Origin: Rivularia sp. MS3
GTDB taxonomy: Bacteria; Cyanobacteriota; Cyanobacteriia; Cyanobacteriales; Nostocaceae
Assembly: GCA_019192545.1 (NCBI GenBank)
Contig: JAHCMI010000056.1
Coordinates: forward strand, 1-62,244
Length of the DNA stretch: 62,244 nt
Direction of reading: 5' to 3'
A program made the position numbers and the translations under genes. Positions 34,344-43,678 of the stretch are shown here, piece after piece (within the stretch, counting starts at the first letter, position 1; each line of letters opens with the position of its first letter). The notes under the pieces are model-generated. The model made no database searches, had not been told where the DNA came from, and was given only the letters and a program-made list of their open reading frames with translations.

Positions 34344-37300
34344 ATGTTTGTAGAAAATTTTATCCGCAGACCGGTTTTAACGATTGTTTGCTCTATCATC
34401 ATTCTGCTGGTGGGAGCAGTTAGTATTCCGACTTTGGCTGTGGAACAATATCCTGATGTGAGTCCGGTACAGGTTGTTGTTTCTGCTAACTATATTGGTG
34501 CTAGTGCTGAAGTTGTTGAAGATACGGTTACTACTGTTTTGGAACGACAGATTAACGGTATCAAGGGTATGAGATACATCAGTTCTACTAGTAGCGATGA
34601 TGGTTCTAGCAGCATCACGGTTACTTTTGAGCAGGGTTATGACCTTGATATTGCTGCTGTTGATGTTTTGAATCGGGTTTCGATTGCTGAAGCTCAGCTA
34701 CCTCAAGCTGTACAAAGAACTGGTGTAAATGTATTTAAGCAGTCGAGCAGTGTTGTTGTGGGGATGTCTATCTTCAGTGAGGAAGAGGGTGTCTATGATG
34801 ACAATTTTGTAAGTAACTATGCTGATTTATACGTAGTTGATAGCATTAAGAGAATTGAGGGTGTGAGCGATATGCAGCCGTTTGGCGAGCGTCGCTATGC
34901 TATGCGATTGTGGCTTGACCCGACTCTGTTAGCTAGTCGGGGCGTGACTGCTCAAGATGTGGTAGCTGCTCTACAAACTCAGAACGTGCAGATAGGTGCG
35001 GGAAGGATTGGTCAACCACCGACAACTGATGGACAAAGGTATCAATTAACTATCCGTGCTGCCGGTCGTTTGCAGGATGTAACTCAGTTTGAGGAGATTG
35101 TTCTTAAGACTGGGGAGAATGGTACTTTAGTTAAGTTAAAGGATGTTGGTAGGGCTGAATTGGGAGCGGAAAATTACGATACTTTTGCTAGATATAGAGG
35201 TCAGGGGGCAATTGGTTATCGGGTATTGCAGACTCCGGGGAGTAATGCTTTAGCTGCTGCGAAAGCTGTAAAAGCCAGGATGAAGGAGTTAGCTGAAGAC
35301 TTTCCTCCTGGGTTGAGCTATGCGATTCCTTATGACCCGACTTTATTTGTGGAAGAATCGAGTAAGGAAGTTGTCACTACTTTGATTCAAGCAATATTGT
35401 TGGTGGTTTTGGTACTGTTCCTATTTTTGCAGAATTGGCGAGCTACTATTGTTCCGGCGGTGGTAATCCCGGTTGCTTTGGTGGGAACGTTTGCTTTTAT
35501 TAAGGTTTTTGATTTTTCGATTAATAGTTTGACTTTGTTTGGTTTAACTTTGGCTACCGGGATGGTGGTTGATGATGCGATTGTGGTAGTTGAAGATATT
35601 GGGGGTAAGGTACAAGAGCAAGGAATGAGACCGCATTTAGCTGCGATTGAAGCGATGGGAGAATTATCGGGAGCGGTAATCGCAACTTCTTTGGTGCTGT
35701 TAGCGGTGTTTATCCCCGTTGCGTTTTTTCCGGGTACCACGGGACAGCTTTATCAGCAGTTTGCTTTAACTATCAGTTTTGCGGTAATTATTTCTACTTT
35801 TAATGCTTTGACGTTAACTCCCGCTCTTTCATCATTATTATTGCGTCAGGGGCAAGAACCTACGGGATGGTTAGCAAAAATATTTGATGTCATCAATCGC
35901 GGTATCGATCTAATGCGATCGGGATATAGAAGTATTCTGGAAATTCTGACTAATTTTAAGTTGGTAGTTTTAGGAGTATTTGCATTTTTATTAGCTATCA
36001 CCGTTTGGATGTATCAAACCGTTCCCACAGCATTTCTTCCAGAAGAAGACCAAGGTTACGTAATTAATTTAATTCAAGGACCAGAAGGAACTTCTTTAGA
36101 ATATACCGGGGAAGTTATCGAGCAGGTTGATAAACAATATCTAGATATTCCCGAAGTTAGGGGAACGTTTTCTTTGGGAGGATTTAGCTTTAGCGGTAGA
36201 GCAGCAAATTACGGTATTTCCTTCGTGCCCTTTGAACCTTGGGGAGAAAGAAAAGATCCAGAAAAATCTGCTTCCAGTATTTTGAATCGGGTTAGAAAAG
36301 GTTTGGGAGGAATTTCTCAAGCTCGGGTAATTGCTTTTAATCCTCCAGCAATTCAAGGTTTGGGTAGTATCGGTGGTTTTGTATTTCAGCTTCAAGATAA
36401 AGGAAATAATGATATCGGGACTTTTATTAAAGTTAAAGACGAATTAATTCAAAAAGCCAACGCAAGACCGGAATTACAAGGTGTTTTTAGTACCTATTCT
36501 GCTAACGCTCCGCAATTGTTAATGGAAGTCAATCGAGACAGAGCTAATTCGTTACAAGTTTCTATAGATAACGTTTTATCCACCGTAGGTACTTTGATTG
36601 GTTCCAATTACGTCAATGATTTTAATGCTTTTGGACGAACTTATCGGGTATACGTCCAGGCAGATAAAGAATTTCGTTCTAATCCCAAAGATATCAATCA
36701 ATTTTACGTTCGTTCCCAACAAGGTACGATGATTCCCCTGGGTGACTTAGTAGAAGTGAAAACCCTTACCGGGCCGCAAACAGTAAACCACTATAATTTA
36801 TTCCCTTCCATTGAAATCAACGGTTCCCCAGCAGAAGGTTACAGTTCCGGACAAGCAATCGCAGCAATGGAGGAAGTCGCAAGCGAAGTATTACCGCAAA
36901 ACATGGACTTTGAATGGTCGGGAATTACTTTAGAAGAAATTCAATCTGGGGGGCAAGCACCAATCATTTTTGGTTTGGGTATCTTATTTGTATTCCTGGT
37001 ATTAGCAGCACAATACGAAAATTTTGTTGACCCGATTATTATTTTGTTAGCAGTTCCCCTAGCAATTTTAGGAGCATTATTAGCTCAGTCAGTAAGGGGT
37101 TTACCCAACGATGTTTATTGTCAAGTTGGTTTGGTAATGTTGATTGGATTGGCTAGTAAAAACGCCATCTTGATTGTAGAATTTGCCAACCAGTTAAGAG
37201 AACAGGGATTATCTATAACTAGAGCAGCAGTGCAAGCATCAGAGCAACGGTTGCGACCTATTGTTATGACAGCCATTTCTACATTGTTGGGTATTTTCCC

Positions 37301-37529
37301 TTTGGTAATTGCAACCGGTGCCGGTGCTGCTTCTCGTCAATCCTTGGGAACAGCAGTTTTTGGAGGCATGATTGTTTCCACGGTATTGAGTTTATTTGTC
37401 GTTCCGGTTTTATACATTGTAATCTCCACGCTGTTCTGCAACTTTAAAAATGATTGTCAAAGTTTGTCCCCAGAAAAGCAGCAAGCAAAAGAAGAAGCAA
37501 GAGAAACTGTTGCGGCAGGGAAGAGGTAG
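34344..37529 (+). CDS. RND efflux pump, HAE1/AcrB family
   Basis: This 1061-residue inner-membrane proton-driven exporter forms the pump of a tripartite system with the adaptor at 32000. It has 12 membrane helices, the N-terminal FIRRPVLTIVCSIIILLVGA, and the proton-relay Asp pair in TM4 (GMVVDDAIVVVEDI). The large periplasmic loops have the expected porter-domain repeats. Substrate cannot be predicted. A GUN4-domain gene separates it from its adaptor. No TolC-type outer-membrane gene follows. Confidence 0.95.
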   Translation: MFVENFIRRPVLTIVCSIIILLVGAVSIPTLAVEQYPDVSPVQVVVSANYIGASAEVVEDTVTTVLERQINGIKGMRYISSTSSDDGSSSITVTFEQGYDLDIAAVDVLNRVSIAEAQLPQAVQRTGVNVFKQSSSVVVGMSIFSEEEGVYDDNFVSNYADLYVVDSIKRIEGVSDMQPFGERRYAMRLWLDPTLLASRGVTAQDVVAALQTQNVQIGAGRIGQPPTTDGQRYQLTIRAAGRLQDVTQFEEIVLKTGENGTLVKLKDVGRAELGAENYDTFARYRGQGAIGYRVLQTPGSNALAAAKAVKARMKELAEDFPPGLSYAIPYDPTLFVEESSKEVVTTLIQAILLVVLVLFLFLQNWRATIVPAVVIPVALVGTFAFIKVFDFSINSLTLFGLTLATGMVVDDAIVVVEDIGGKVQEQGMRPHLAAIEAMGELSGAVIATSLVLLAVFIPVAFFPGTTGQLYQQFALTISFAVIISTFNALTLTPALSSLLLRQGQEPTGWLAKIFDVINRGIDLMRSGYRSILEILTNFKLVVLGVFAFLLAITVWMYQTVPTAFLPEEDQGYVINLIQGPEGTSLEYTGEVIEQVDKQYLDIPEVRGTFSLGGFSFSGRAANYGISFVPFEPWGERKDPEKSASSILNRVRKGLGGISQARVIAFNPPAIQGLGSIGGFVFQLQDKGNNDIGTFIKVKDELIQKANARPELQGVFSTYSANAPQLLMEVNRDRANSLQVSIDNVLSTVGTLIGSNYVNDFNAFGRTYRVYVQADKEFRSNPKDINQFYVRSQQGTMIPLGDLVEVKTLTGPQTVNHYNLFPSIEINGSPAEGYSSGQAIAAMEEVASEVLPQNMDFEWSGITLEEIQSGGQAPIIFGLGILFVFLVLAAQYENFVDPIIILLAVPLAILGALLAQSVRGLPNDVYCQVGLVMLIGLASKNAILIVEFANQLREQGLSITRAAVQASEQRLRPIVMTAISTLLGIFPLVIATGAGAASRQSLGTAVFGGMIVSTVLSLFVVPVLYIVISTLFCNFKNDCQSLSPEKQQAKEEARETVAAGKR

Positions 37530-37622
37530 TTCGTAATTGGGGAAGGGTAGAAAAAATTTTCTGTATCGCGATCGCAATAGTTTTCACCACATAAGTTATG
37601 AGGGGTAAAGCAATGAAAGAAG

Positions 37623-37735
37623 GTAGGTTGGGTGAAACGGAGTGTAACCCAACGTTGGTGTTGGGTTGCGCTTCGCTTCACCCAACCTACTTAACGACTT
37701 CAAAACCCATCAAAATTAATGTGGTGGAGGAATTA
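37623..37735. repeat. Dispersed repeat, full-length copy
   Basis: This copy has the complete palindromic half (GTAGGTTGGGTG...GTGTTGGGTTGCGCTTCGC...CACCCAACCTAC) plus the downstream block AACCCATCAAAATTAATGTGG shared with 1-62. A 61-codon frame through it has no protein-like content and is not called. Confidence 0.75.
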
Positions 37736-37825
37736 CTGTTGCGATTAGAAAACGATATAAACAGAAAGAATAAATATTGGTAGTGGAAGCCGAATTAAAT
37801 GGTAGGGTAAACCGAATTTTTTAAA

Positions 37826-38527
37826 TTATTGCAACAGCTTCACCATTTCCTCAGCAGTCTTAGTAGCTGAAGCAGGATTTTGTCCGGTGACGAGATTGCC
37901 GCTAACTACAACATGGGATTGAAAATTATCTGCTTCGGTATGGTTTGCACCTCTTTCGATTAACTTCGATTCTAGTAAAAACGGCATTTCCTCTGTTAAC
38001 TCAACCGCTTCTTCTTCCTCATTGGTAAAAGCAGCAACTTCTTTACCAGCTACCAAATAATTTCCATTGCTCAATTTGACATTAACTAAACCTGCTGGCC
38101 CGTGACAAACTGCTCCTACAACTCCTCCTTTTTCATAAATCGCAGCAGTAATTTTTGATAATTCCTTGTTGTTTGGTAAATCCCACATTACACCATGCCC
38201 ACCAGCGAAGAAAATTGCACTGTATTGATTTAAATCAATTTCTTGTGGTGATAAAGTATCTTTAATTTGAGCCATCACAGTTTTATTCTCCACGAACTGC
38301 TTATTCAATGGGTCGTCAAGATTATAACTTTTTGGGTCTATCGGTGCTTCTTCTCCTGTTGGACTAACAAAATCAACCTTAAAACCAGCTTTGGTAAAAA
38401 CAGCATAAGGATGAGCGACTTCATCAAGATAAAAACCTGTTTTTTTACCTGTATTTCCTAATTTATTATGGTTAGTTAACACAATCAGGATTTTCTGAGA
38501 ATTTTGATTTACTTGAGATTTAATCAT
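37826..38527 (-). CDS. DJ-1/PfpI family class I amidotransferase-like protein
   Basis: This 233-residue protein has the nucleophile elbow AVCHGPAGL with its Cys, the acidic partner region FFAGGHG, and the characteristic Hsp31/YhbO-type blocks KTGFYLDEVAHPY and VDFVSPTGEEAP. Relatives act as glyoxalase III, deglycase-like or chaperone proteins. The frame continues upstream for 46 more codons to an ATG at 38665 that encodes a membrane leader, but an amber codon at 38612-38614 interrupts it (next entry). Translation from the ATG at 38527 would give a soluble, probably cytoplasmic form with an intact active site. A LysR regulator is divergent on the other side. Confidence 0.9.
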   Translation of the reverse strand: MIKSQVNQNSQKILIVLTNHNKLGNTGKKTGFYLDEVAHPYAVFTKAGFKVDFVSPTGEEAPIDPKSYNLDDPLNKQFVENKTVMAQIKDTLSPQEIDLNQYSAIFFAGGHGVMWDLPNNKELSKITAAIYEKGGVVGAVCHGPAGLVNVKLSNGNYLVAGKEVAAFTNEEEEAVELTEEMPFLLESKLIERGANHTEADNFQSHVVVSGNLVTGQNPASATKTAEEMVKLLQ

Positions 38528-38665
38528 TTGTTCCGAATTTATACCTTCAAAAGCTTGAACAATTCCTTGAAAAATAAAGCGTCTGTGTAAAGTAATTCCA
38601 CCGACAGCAATCTAAAAAAATAATATTCCTACAGCAACCGATAAAAGTCTAGATTTTTTATTCAT
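38528..38665 (-). pseudogene. Amber-interrupted membrane leader of the DJ-1/PfpI protein
   Basis: Reading from ATG 38665 gives MNKKSRLLSVAVGILFF, then TAG (38612-38614), then IAVGGITLHRRFIFQG... which runs in frame into the DJ-1 domain at 38527. Lys/Arg-rich start plus a hydrophobic stretch across the stop (LLSVAVGILFF and IAVGGITL) makes a normal single-pass anchor or signal. Only the one stop interrupts 46 codons. Either the mutation is recent or translation passes it. Confidence 0.75.
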
Positions 38666-39188
38666 TTTCAAATTCCTATGACTTGTTTTAATTTATCTAC
38701 CCTTCACCTGGCAACAATTAATAAGCTTGAAAATCAAGAATTTTGATTGAAATTGCTTTACATCTCTTAATCTAATATCGATTGACCCATAAGAGAAGTA
38801 TGTATTTTTTAGTGCAGTCATAATATAATTTATGGCTACTCGTAATCAGTACTATGAGTTTTTATATAGCGCTTTTCAGCTGGATAGAATACAGATTGAC
38901 CTCACCACCTTCCCCCTCTCCTTGACAAGGAGAGGGGTGTCCGGAGGACGGGGTGAGGTTTCAGGTGTATTGTACTCAACCGAAAACTGCTATAGTTTTG
39001 AAGGCTTGTAGAGCCTAACACTATTACATCTATTACATCTCCCGAAAATTACGTAATAAAAAACCGCAGCGAACAAAGAGAAAGCTGAGGAAGAGAAAGA
39101 GAATAAGTTTAAATAATTCTGTTACAAACCGAAAAGATATTGCCTCTAATGTTAATAGATATTGATTGAATTCAAAATCCAAAACTAA
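38666..39188. other. Divergent intergenic region with a dispersed repeat
   Basis: This region of about 520 bp between the DJ-1 gene and a divergent LysR gene contains the CCCTCTCCTT...AAGGAGAGGG repeat at 38901-38960 (copies at 18671 and 61254). Promoters for both genes should lie here, and no operator could be placed. Confidence 0.55.
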
Positions 39189-40088
39189 GTGACTTATTTA
39201 ACTCAATTACGGACATTTATTGAAGCTTATCGTTTGGGGTCGCTGACTCAAGCTTCCGAACGTCTTGGTATTACTCAGCCTGCGGTGTCGAGTCATATTC
39301 GTACTTTAGAAGTTCAGTTGAAGAAGAAGTTATTTATTAGACATGCAAGAGGAATTGATCCAACCGCGATCGCGCACGATTTAGCTCGTTCTATCGGTTC
39401 CCATATCGACAATATTGAAATTGCTTTTAGTACCGTTCAAGCAAGAGCTGCTAATATTGCTGGTACAATTCATATCGCTGCACCGGGAGAGTTTCTTCAT
39501 GCTCGTTTAGCTCCGGTTTTAGCTGTTTTAATGGCTCATGATATAAAAGTTCGCATTCATCCCGGTGGAAAAGATAAAATCTACTCGCTGCTGGATGAAG
39601 GTGCGATTGATTTAGCAATTACTGCTTCAAAACCCCATAGTCGTGCTTTGGGATATAAGATAATTGCACAAGAAACTTTTGTTTTAGTCGCAGCAACAAA
39701 CTGGGTAAAACATAATTTAAGTAGGCGAAGTAAACCTGTTTTACCGGCTGATTTATTAGCTCAACCTTTAATCGCTTATGATGAGGATTTACCTTTAATT
39801 AGACAATATTTTGAACAAGTTTTCAGTATTCAAATTGATGCTCAACCCGCTGCTATTGTTGGTGATTTAAGAATAGTTTTAGCTTTTATTTTGGAGGAGC
39901 AAGGATATTCTGTATTACCTGAATATTTATGCAAAAGTCAGTTGAAAGATGGTTCGTTAATATTACTTCATCAACCAATCAATCCACCTACAAATAATTT
40001 GTATCTGGTTTGGAATCGTGGTAATTTAAGGCATCCACGGGTTGTTTTTGCACGAGAATGTTTGTTGAAAGAATTTGATAGAAGTTAG
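39189..40088 (+). CDS. LysR-family transcriptional regulator
   Basis: The protein has 299 residues and starts with GTG at 39189. The winged helix-turn-helix is at the N-terminus (LTQLRTFIEAYRLGSLTQAS, RLGITQPAVSSHIRTLE), followed by the dimer linker helix and a LysR effector domain (IAGTIHIAAPGEF opens it). It is divergent from the DJ-1/PfpI gene and is a candidate regulator of it. Effector unknown. Confidence 0.92.
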   Translation: MTYLTQLRTFIEAYRLGSLTQASERLGITQPAVSSHIRTLEVQLKKKLFIRHARGIDPTAIAHDLARSIGSHIDNIEIAFSTVQARAANIAGTIHIAAPGEFLHARLAPVLAVLMAHDIKVRIHPGGKDKIYSLLDEGAIDLAITASKPHSRALGYKIIAQETFVLVAATNWVKHNLSRRSKPVLPADLLAQPLIAYDEDLPLIRQYFEQVFSIQIDAQPAAIVGDLRIVLAFILEEQGYSVLPEYLCKSQLKDGSLILLHQPINPPTNNLYLVWNRGNLRHPRVVFARECLLKEFDRS

Positions 40089-40203
40089 GAATTATAAAAT
40101 ACAGCAAAAGTCATTGAAGCAACTAGTTAATTATATTTCCGATTCCCTATTTTCCAAGATTTACATTTAGTAGATGCTCCCCAACCGTATTTAGTTACTA
40201 AAA

Positions 40204-41691
40204 TTAATAACGAAACTGATTATTAGGATACTGTATCTGATTTTGCTGTGAATATGGTGAATTGAATTGCTGTATGTTAGGTTGCTGCAAACCTGTATTT
40301 ATATTGTTGATATTATTGTTTGGTGCGTTATAGGTATTAGGATTAACGATGGTGGGGCTGTTTCGATTCTTTAATCTAATATAGGCATTATTAAGTCTTG
40401 TTTGTGTTTGCGGGGTGAAATTATTATTCCTAAATTGAGAGTTGTTAAAGTTGTTAGAGGGATTTTGCAATCGATTATTTGTAGGTATTTGATTTCTATT
40501 AAAGTTGCTATAGGGATTTGGTTGTGGGCTATTAGTAAAATTGTTGGGATTATTAGGTTGAGTCAAGTTATTTCTAGGAACTTGAGGATTATTAAAGTTA
40601 GGGTTGGGATTTTGATATTGATTGTTTAAACCAGGCTGAGTAAAGTTGTTTGTGGGAACTTGAGGATTATTGAAATTAGCGTAGGGGTTTTGATATTGAT
40701 TGTTTAAGCCCGGTTGAGTAAAGTTGTTTCCAGGAAATTGAGTGTTATTAAAGTTAGAGTAGGGGTTTTGATATTGGTTATTTGAACCTGGTTGAGTGAA
40801 GGTATTTCTGGGAAATTGATTATTATTAAAGTTGGCGTAGGGGTTTTGAACTTGATTGTTAAAAGGTTGATTCAAAACTCTGGTATCAACAAGAGAATCA
40901 GTTGGTTTTGGTCGCAATCTTCGATCTGCCGTTTGTTTTTTACCAGTTTCAGTTAATTGATTAGGAATATCTTTATTATTTAAATTATCTGCTGCTGCTT
41001 TTTCCTGACTTTGGCTGTTTTTAGCCGATTGATTAATAGCTTTTTGCAAAGCACTCTCAGAAGTAGCATTCTGATTTGGATTAACAGAATTACCGTTTGC
41101 GATGCCTAAACTAAATGAATTCTGAGAAGTTTGTGAATTAGCCGGAAATGGAGATAAATTATTAACGTTAGAATCTTGTTTATTAGTATCGAACTTAAAT
41201 TGTAATAAATCATTAGCTTGCTTCAGGAAAGGATTTTCCTGCGATGCTGATGGAATATTAGCTGTTTGTGGTTTTACAGCAGCGGGCTTAATTTCGTTAG
41301 CTTTTTGAGTTTTTTTAGTTAAATCTAATATCTTTTTTAATTGAGTTTGATTTTGCTGTTTAGTTTTCTGACTTTCATCAATGTTTGTAGTTATAGGTAT
41401 ATTTGCTTGCTGTTTATCGTAATCAAGTACCGATAAATTATCTATATCAGCAGCAATTGCTCTATCTTCATCAGAAAGTGATGATTGAGAATTTGATAAT
41501 CTAGGTGAAGATGATTGTTGGTTTTGGGAAAATTTCAAGAAATTAGGATTAGTCCAGTATTCTTTAATTACGAATCCTAAAGAAGATAAAAATATTAATG
41601 CTGCGAAAAAGCTAGGACGAGTAAAAACCGATAATCTAGCTTTAAGGTAGCGTAAGCGAGGAGAAGCAAAACGAGAACGTGACATGAGCAA
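40204..41691 (-). CDS. Asn/Gln-rich tandem-repeat membrane protein
   Basis: This 495-residue protein has one transmembrane helix near residues 26-42 (SFFAALIFLSSLGFVIKEYW) and then a long disordered Asn/Gln/Ser-rich exported or cytoplasmic tail. Residues about 278-400 hold four to five tandem 26-residue repeats built on NNQYQNPYANFNNPQVP and TNNFTQPGL, encoded by 78-bp DNA repeats at about 40400-40860. A degenerate version continues to residue 430. The charged region at residues 105-150 is rich in Lys and Gln. No known domain is recognised. Repeat number may differ among strains; a structural or adhesive role is a guess. Confidence 0.8.
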   Translation of the reverse strand: MLMSRSRFASPRLRYLKARLSVFTRPSFFAALIFLSSLGFVIKEYWTNPNFLKFSQNQQSSSPRLSNSQSSLSDEDRAIAADIDNLSVLDYDKQQANIPITTNIDESQKTKQQNQTQLKKILDLTKKTQKANEIKPAAVKPQTANIPSASQENPFLKQANDLLQFKFDTNKQDSNVNNLSPFPANSQTSQNSFSLGIANGNSVNPNQNATSESALQKAINQSAKNSQSQEKAAADNLNNKDIPNQLTETGKKQTADRRLRPKPTDSLVDTRVLNQPFNNQVQNPYANFNNNQFPRNTFTQPGSNNQYQNPYSNFNNTQFPGNNFTQPGLNNQYQNPYANFNNPQVPTNNFTQPGLNNQYQNPNPNFNNPQVPRNNLTQPNNPNNFTNSPQPNPYSNFNRNQIPTNNRLQNPSNNFNNSQFRNNNFTPQTQTRLNNAYIRLKNRNSPTIVNPNTYNAPNNNINNINTGLQQPNIQQFNSPYSQQNQIQYPNNQFRY

Positions 41692-42382
41692 CTCAGATTT
41701 TAGATTATCCCTTAATCCTAACGTTTAATAAACTCCTGCGTCATAGCTTCTATGTAGGTGAACAAAAATATTTACCGTCATTGCGAGCGAAGCGAAGCAA
41801 TCGCAAGGGCTGCGATTGCTTCGTTTCACTTCGTTACACTCGCAATGACATTGTGTAATTAATTATGTTGAACTACTTATGTAGATTATTGTTAAATTAT
41901 TTACTTAAGTAATATTTTTGACGCGGAATTGAACAAAGAAGTAGGGTGCGTTATCGCGGAGCGTAACGCACCACTTACCCAAAGACAATGGTGCGTTAAA
42001 ACGTTCCGTTTATAACGCACCCTACGAAGAGCTTAACTACTACCAATACTGCTCGGTTAAGGAATTGAACACAATTTTTAGATCCTCCAAACCCCCTTAA
42101 AAAAGGGGCTTAGTTCTCTCCTTTCCAAGGAGAGTTAGAGAGGATCTCCCCCTAACCGAGCAGTATTGTAACTACTACTACTTCACCACATTAATGAAAG
42201 CGGGGTTGATCGTTGTTCGTAGTTGCGCCGTCTTCGTCTGCAGATGAAGTATTTTGGCGCTGTAAGCGGAGCTTTCTCGCTGAGTAGCGCAACTACAAAC
42301 TCACTGTAAACATAGGGTGGGAGGACAAAGAGAAGAATAACTAACTGTTGACTGCTCACTGTTGACTGCTCACTGCTAACTG
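41692..42382. other. Repeat-filled spacer
   Basis: This spacer of about 690 bp holds four dispersed palindromes in a row: GTCATTGCGAG...CTCGCAATGAC at 41777-41849, GTAGGGTGCG...CGCACCCTAC at 41941-42025, the GGATCCTCC/GGGGC type at 42081-42146, and GTAGTTGCGC...GCGCAACTAC at 42216-42298. Heptads (CTGCTCA) lead into the LptF stop codon. No gene is seen. Confidence 0.75.
41777..41849. repeat. Palindromic dispersed repeat (GTCATTGCGAG ends)
   Basis: The ends GTCATTGCGAG and CTCGCAATGAC are exact inverted repeats of 11 bp, with further self-complementary interior (AAGCAATCGCA/TGCGATTGCTT). It is one of four different palindromic families in this gap. Confidence 0.8.
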
Positions 42383-43507
42383 TCATCGTCTTGCAACTCT
42401 TCCTAACAAAAATAAACCGATTCCTAATCCTAAAAAGTTGGGAAACCAAGCTCCGAGGAAAGGAGAAAAAACACCGGCTTGTGCTAATCCGCCGCTAATG
42501 AAGCTTAACAGATAGTAACCGAAGATAATTATGACGCTGATGCCGAAACTTTTTGCAGAGCCAGTTCTTCCGGGTACGCTGCCCATTGTTGCACCAACTA
42601 AGCCGAAAACCATGCAAACAAATGGTAAAGCGAATTTTTGCTGAATTCTAACTTTTAGTTTACGGATTTTTCTATCGTCACCACCTAGCTTTTCAAGTTC
42701 TAATTGTTGTAATGCTTGGACAATATTCATTTCCCCATAATCGCGGCTTTTTTTAGCTAAATCTAATGGAGTGCGGGGTAGTTTTAACTGTTGACGTTGA
42801 AAGCGGACAATATTGCGATAAGATTTGTCTGGCGATATTAAATAAATAGTACCGTTATAAAAATCCCAAACGTTATCTTTAACATTCCATTCTCCCGATT
42901 CTGCTTGAAGAATTTGACTAAAATCATTTTGCGAACGGTCGATAATTGTTAAACCTTTCATCATTTTGCCGTCAAATTGGTCGGCATAAAATAGACGTGC
43001 TAAAACCTTTTCTTTACTACCATCTTCTCGTTTGACTTTTTTGAATTCAGGATAAATTAAATTTTCTCTTTTAAAAGCAGGTTGTTCGGTTTTTAAGGCT
43101 TTTCGCATCGTCAGAGTTGCTTGGTACTTTGCTGCCGGTGCAATCTGCTCGTTAAATAAAAATGTTAAACCTGTAACTAAAAAACTTAAACATACAGCTG
43201 TAGCCACCATCCGATAAACGCTAACTCCACAGCTACGCAATGCAGTCAATTCGCTTTGACTAGAAAGACGACTGTAAGTCATCAAAGTAGCTAGTAGCGT
43301 AGACATCGGGAAAGCTAAAACAATAAATTCGGGAAAATTTAATACAAAAACTCTAGCAGCTACCCCTACAGGTAAACCAGACTCAACGACTTTACGTACT
43401 AGTTCAAAAACAGCACCGATTGAAACTCCCAGGGAAGAAAAAGCAGCAACACCAAACAAAAATGGCGGTACCATTTCCCTGGTTAAATAGCGATCCATTA
43501 TTGTCAT
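42383..43507 (-). CDS. lptF: LptF/LptG-family lipopolysaccharide export permease
   Basis: This 374-residue permease of the YjgP/YjgQ family has six membrane helices: three near the N-terminus around the DRYLTREMVPPFLFG start and three at the C-terminus (FALPFVCMVFGLVG). A large periplasmic beta-jellyroll-like domain lies between (residues about 130-290). It receives LPS from the inner membrane and passes it to LptA with energy from LptB. Cyanobacteria generally have one such permease rather than separate LptF and LptG. lptB and lptA lie upstream on the same strand. An in-frame Met three codons later is an alternative start. Confidence 0.93.
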   Translation of the reverse strand: MTIMDRYLTREMVPPFLFGVAAFSSLGVSIGAVFELVRKVVESGLPVGVAARVFVLNFPEFIVLAFPMSTLLATLMTYSRLSSQSELTALRSCGVSVYRMVATAVCLSFLVTGLTFLFNEQIAPAAKYQATLTMRKALKTEQPAFKRENLIYPEFKKVKREDGSKEKVLARLFYADQFDGKMMKGLTIIDRSQNDFSQILQAESGEWNVKDNVWDFYNGTIYLISPDKSYRNIVRFQRQQLKLPRTPLDLAKKSRDYGEMNIVQALQQLELEKLGGDDRKIRKLKVRIQQKFALPFVCMVFGLVGATMGSVPGRTGSAKSFGISVIIIFGYYLLSFISGGLAQAGVFSPFLGAWFPNFLGLGIGLFLLGRVARR

Positions 43508-43519
43508 CAGCGTTATCCA

Positions 43520-43678
43520 GTGAACAGTGAACAGTTAACAGTTAACAGTGAGCAGTGAGCAGTTATCAGTTAACAGTGAGCAGTTAACAGTCAGGAGTTG
43601 GGATTACCTATTAAGAATTAACAATTACCAGTGCCCTATGCCCCATGCCCCATTACCAATTACCTAATTACCAATTTA
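43520..43678. repeat. Heptameric tandem repeats between lptB and lptF
   Basis: CAGTGAA/CAGTTAA heptads (43520-43590) and CCCATGC/ACCAATT heptads (43632-43678) separate the two genes. The array reaches the lptB stop codon. Confidence 0.8.

Noticed and set aside
37598-37783. A 61-codon frame after the RND pump gene
   Set aside because: It is made mostly of the GTTGGGTTGCG dispersed repeat.
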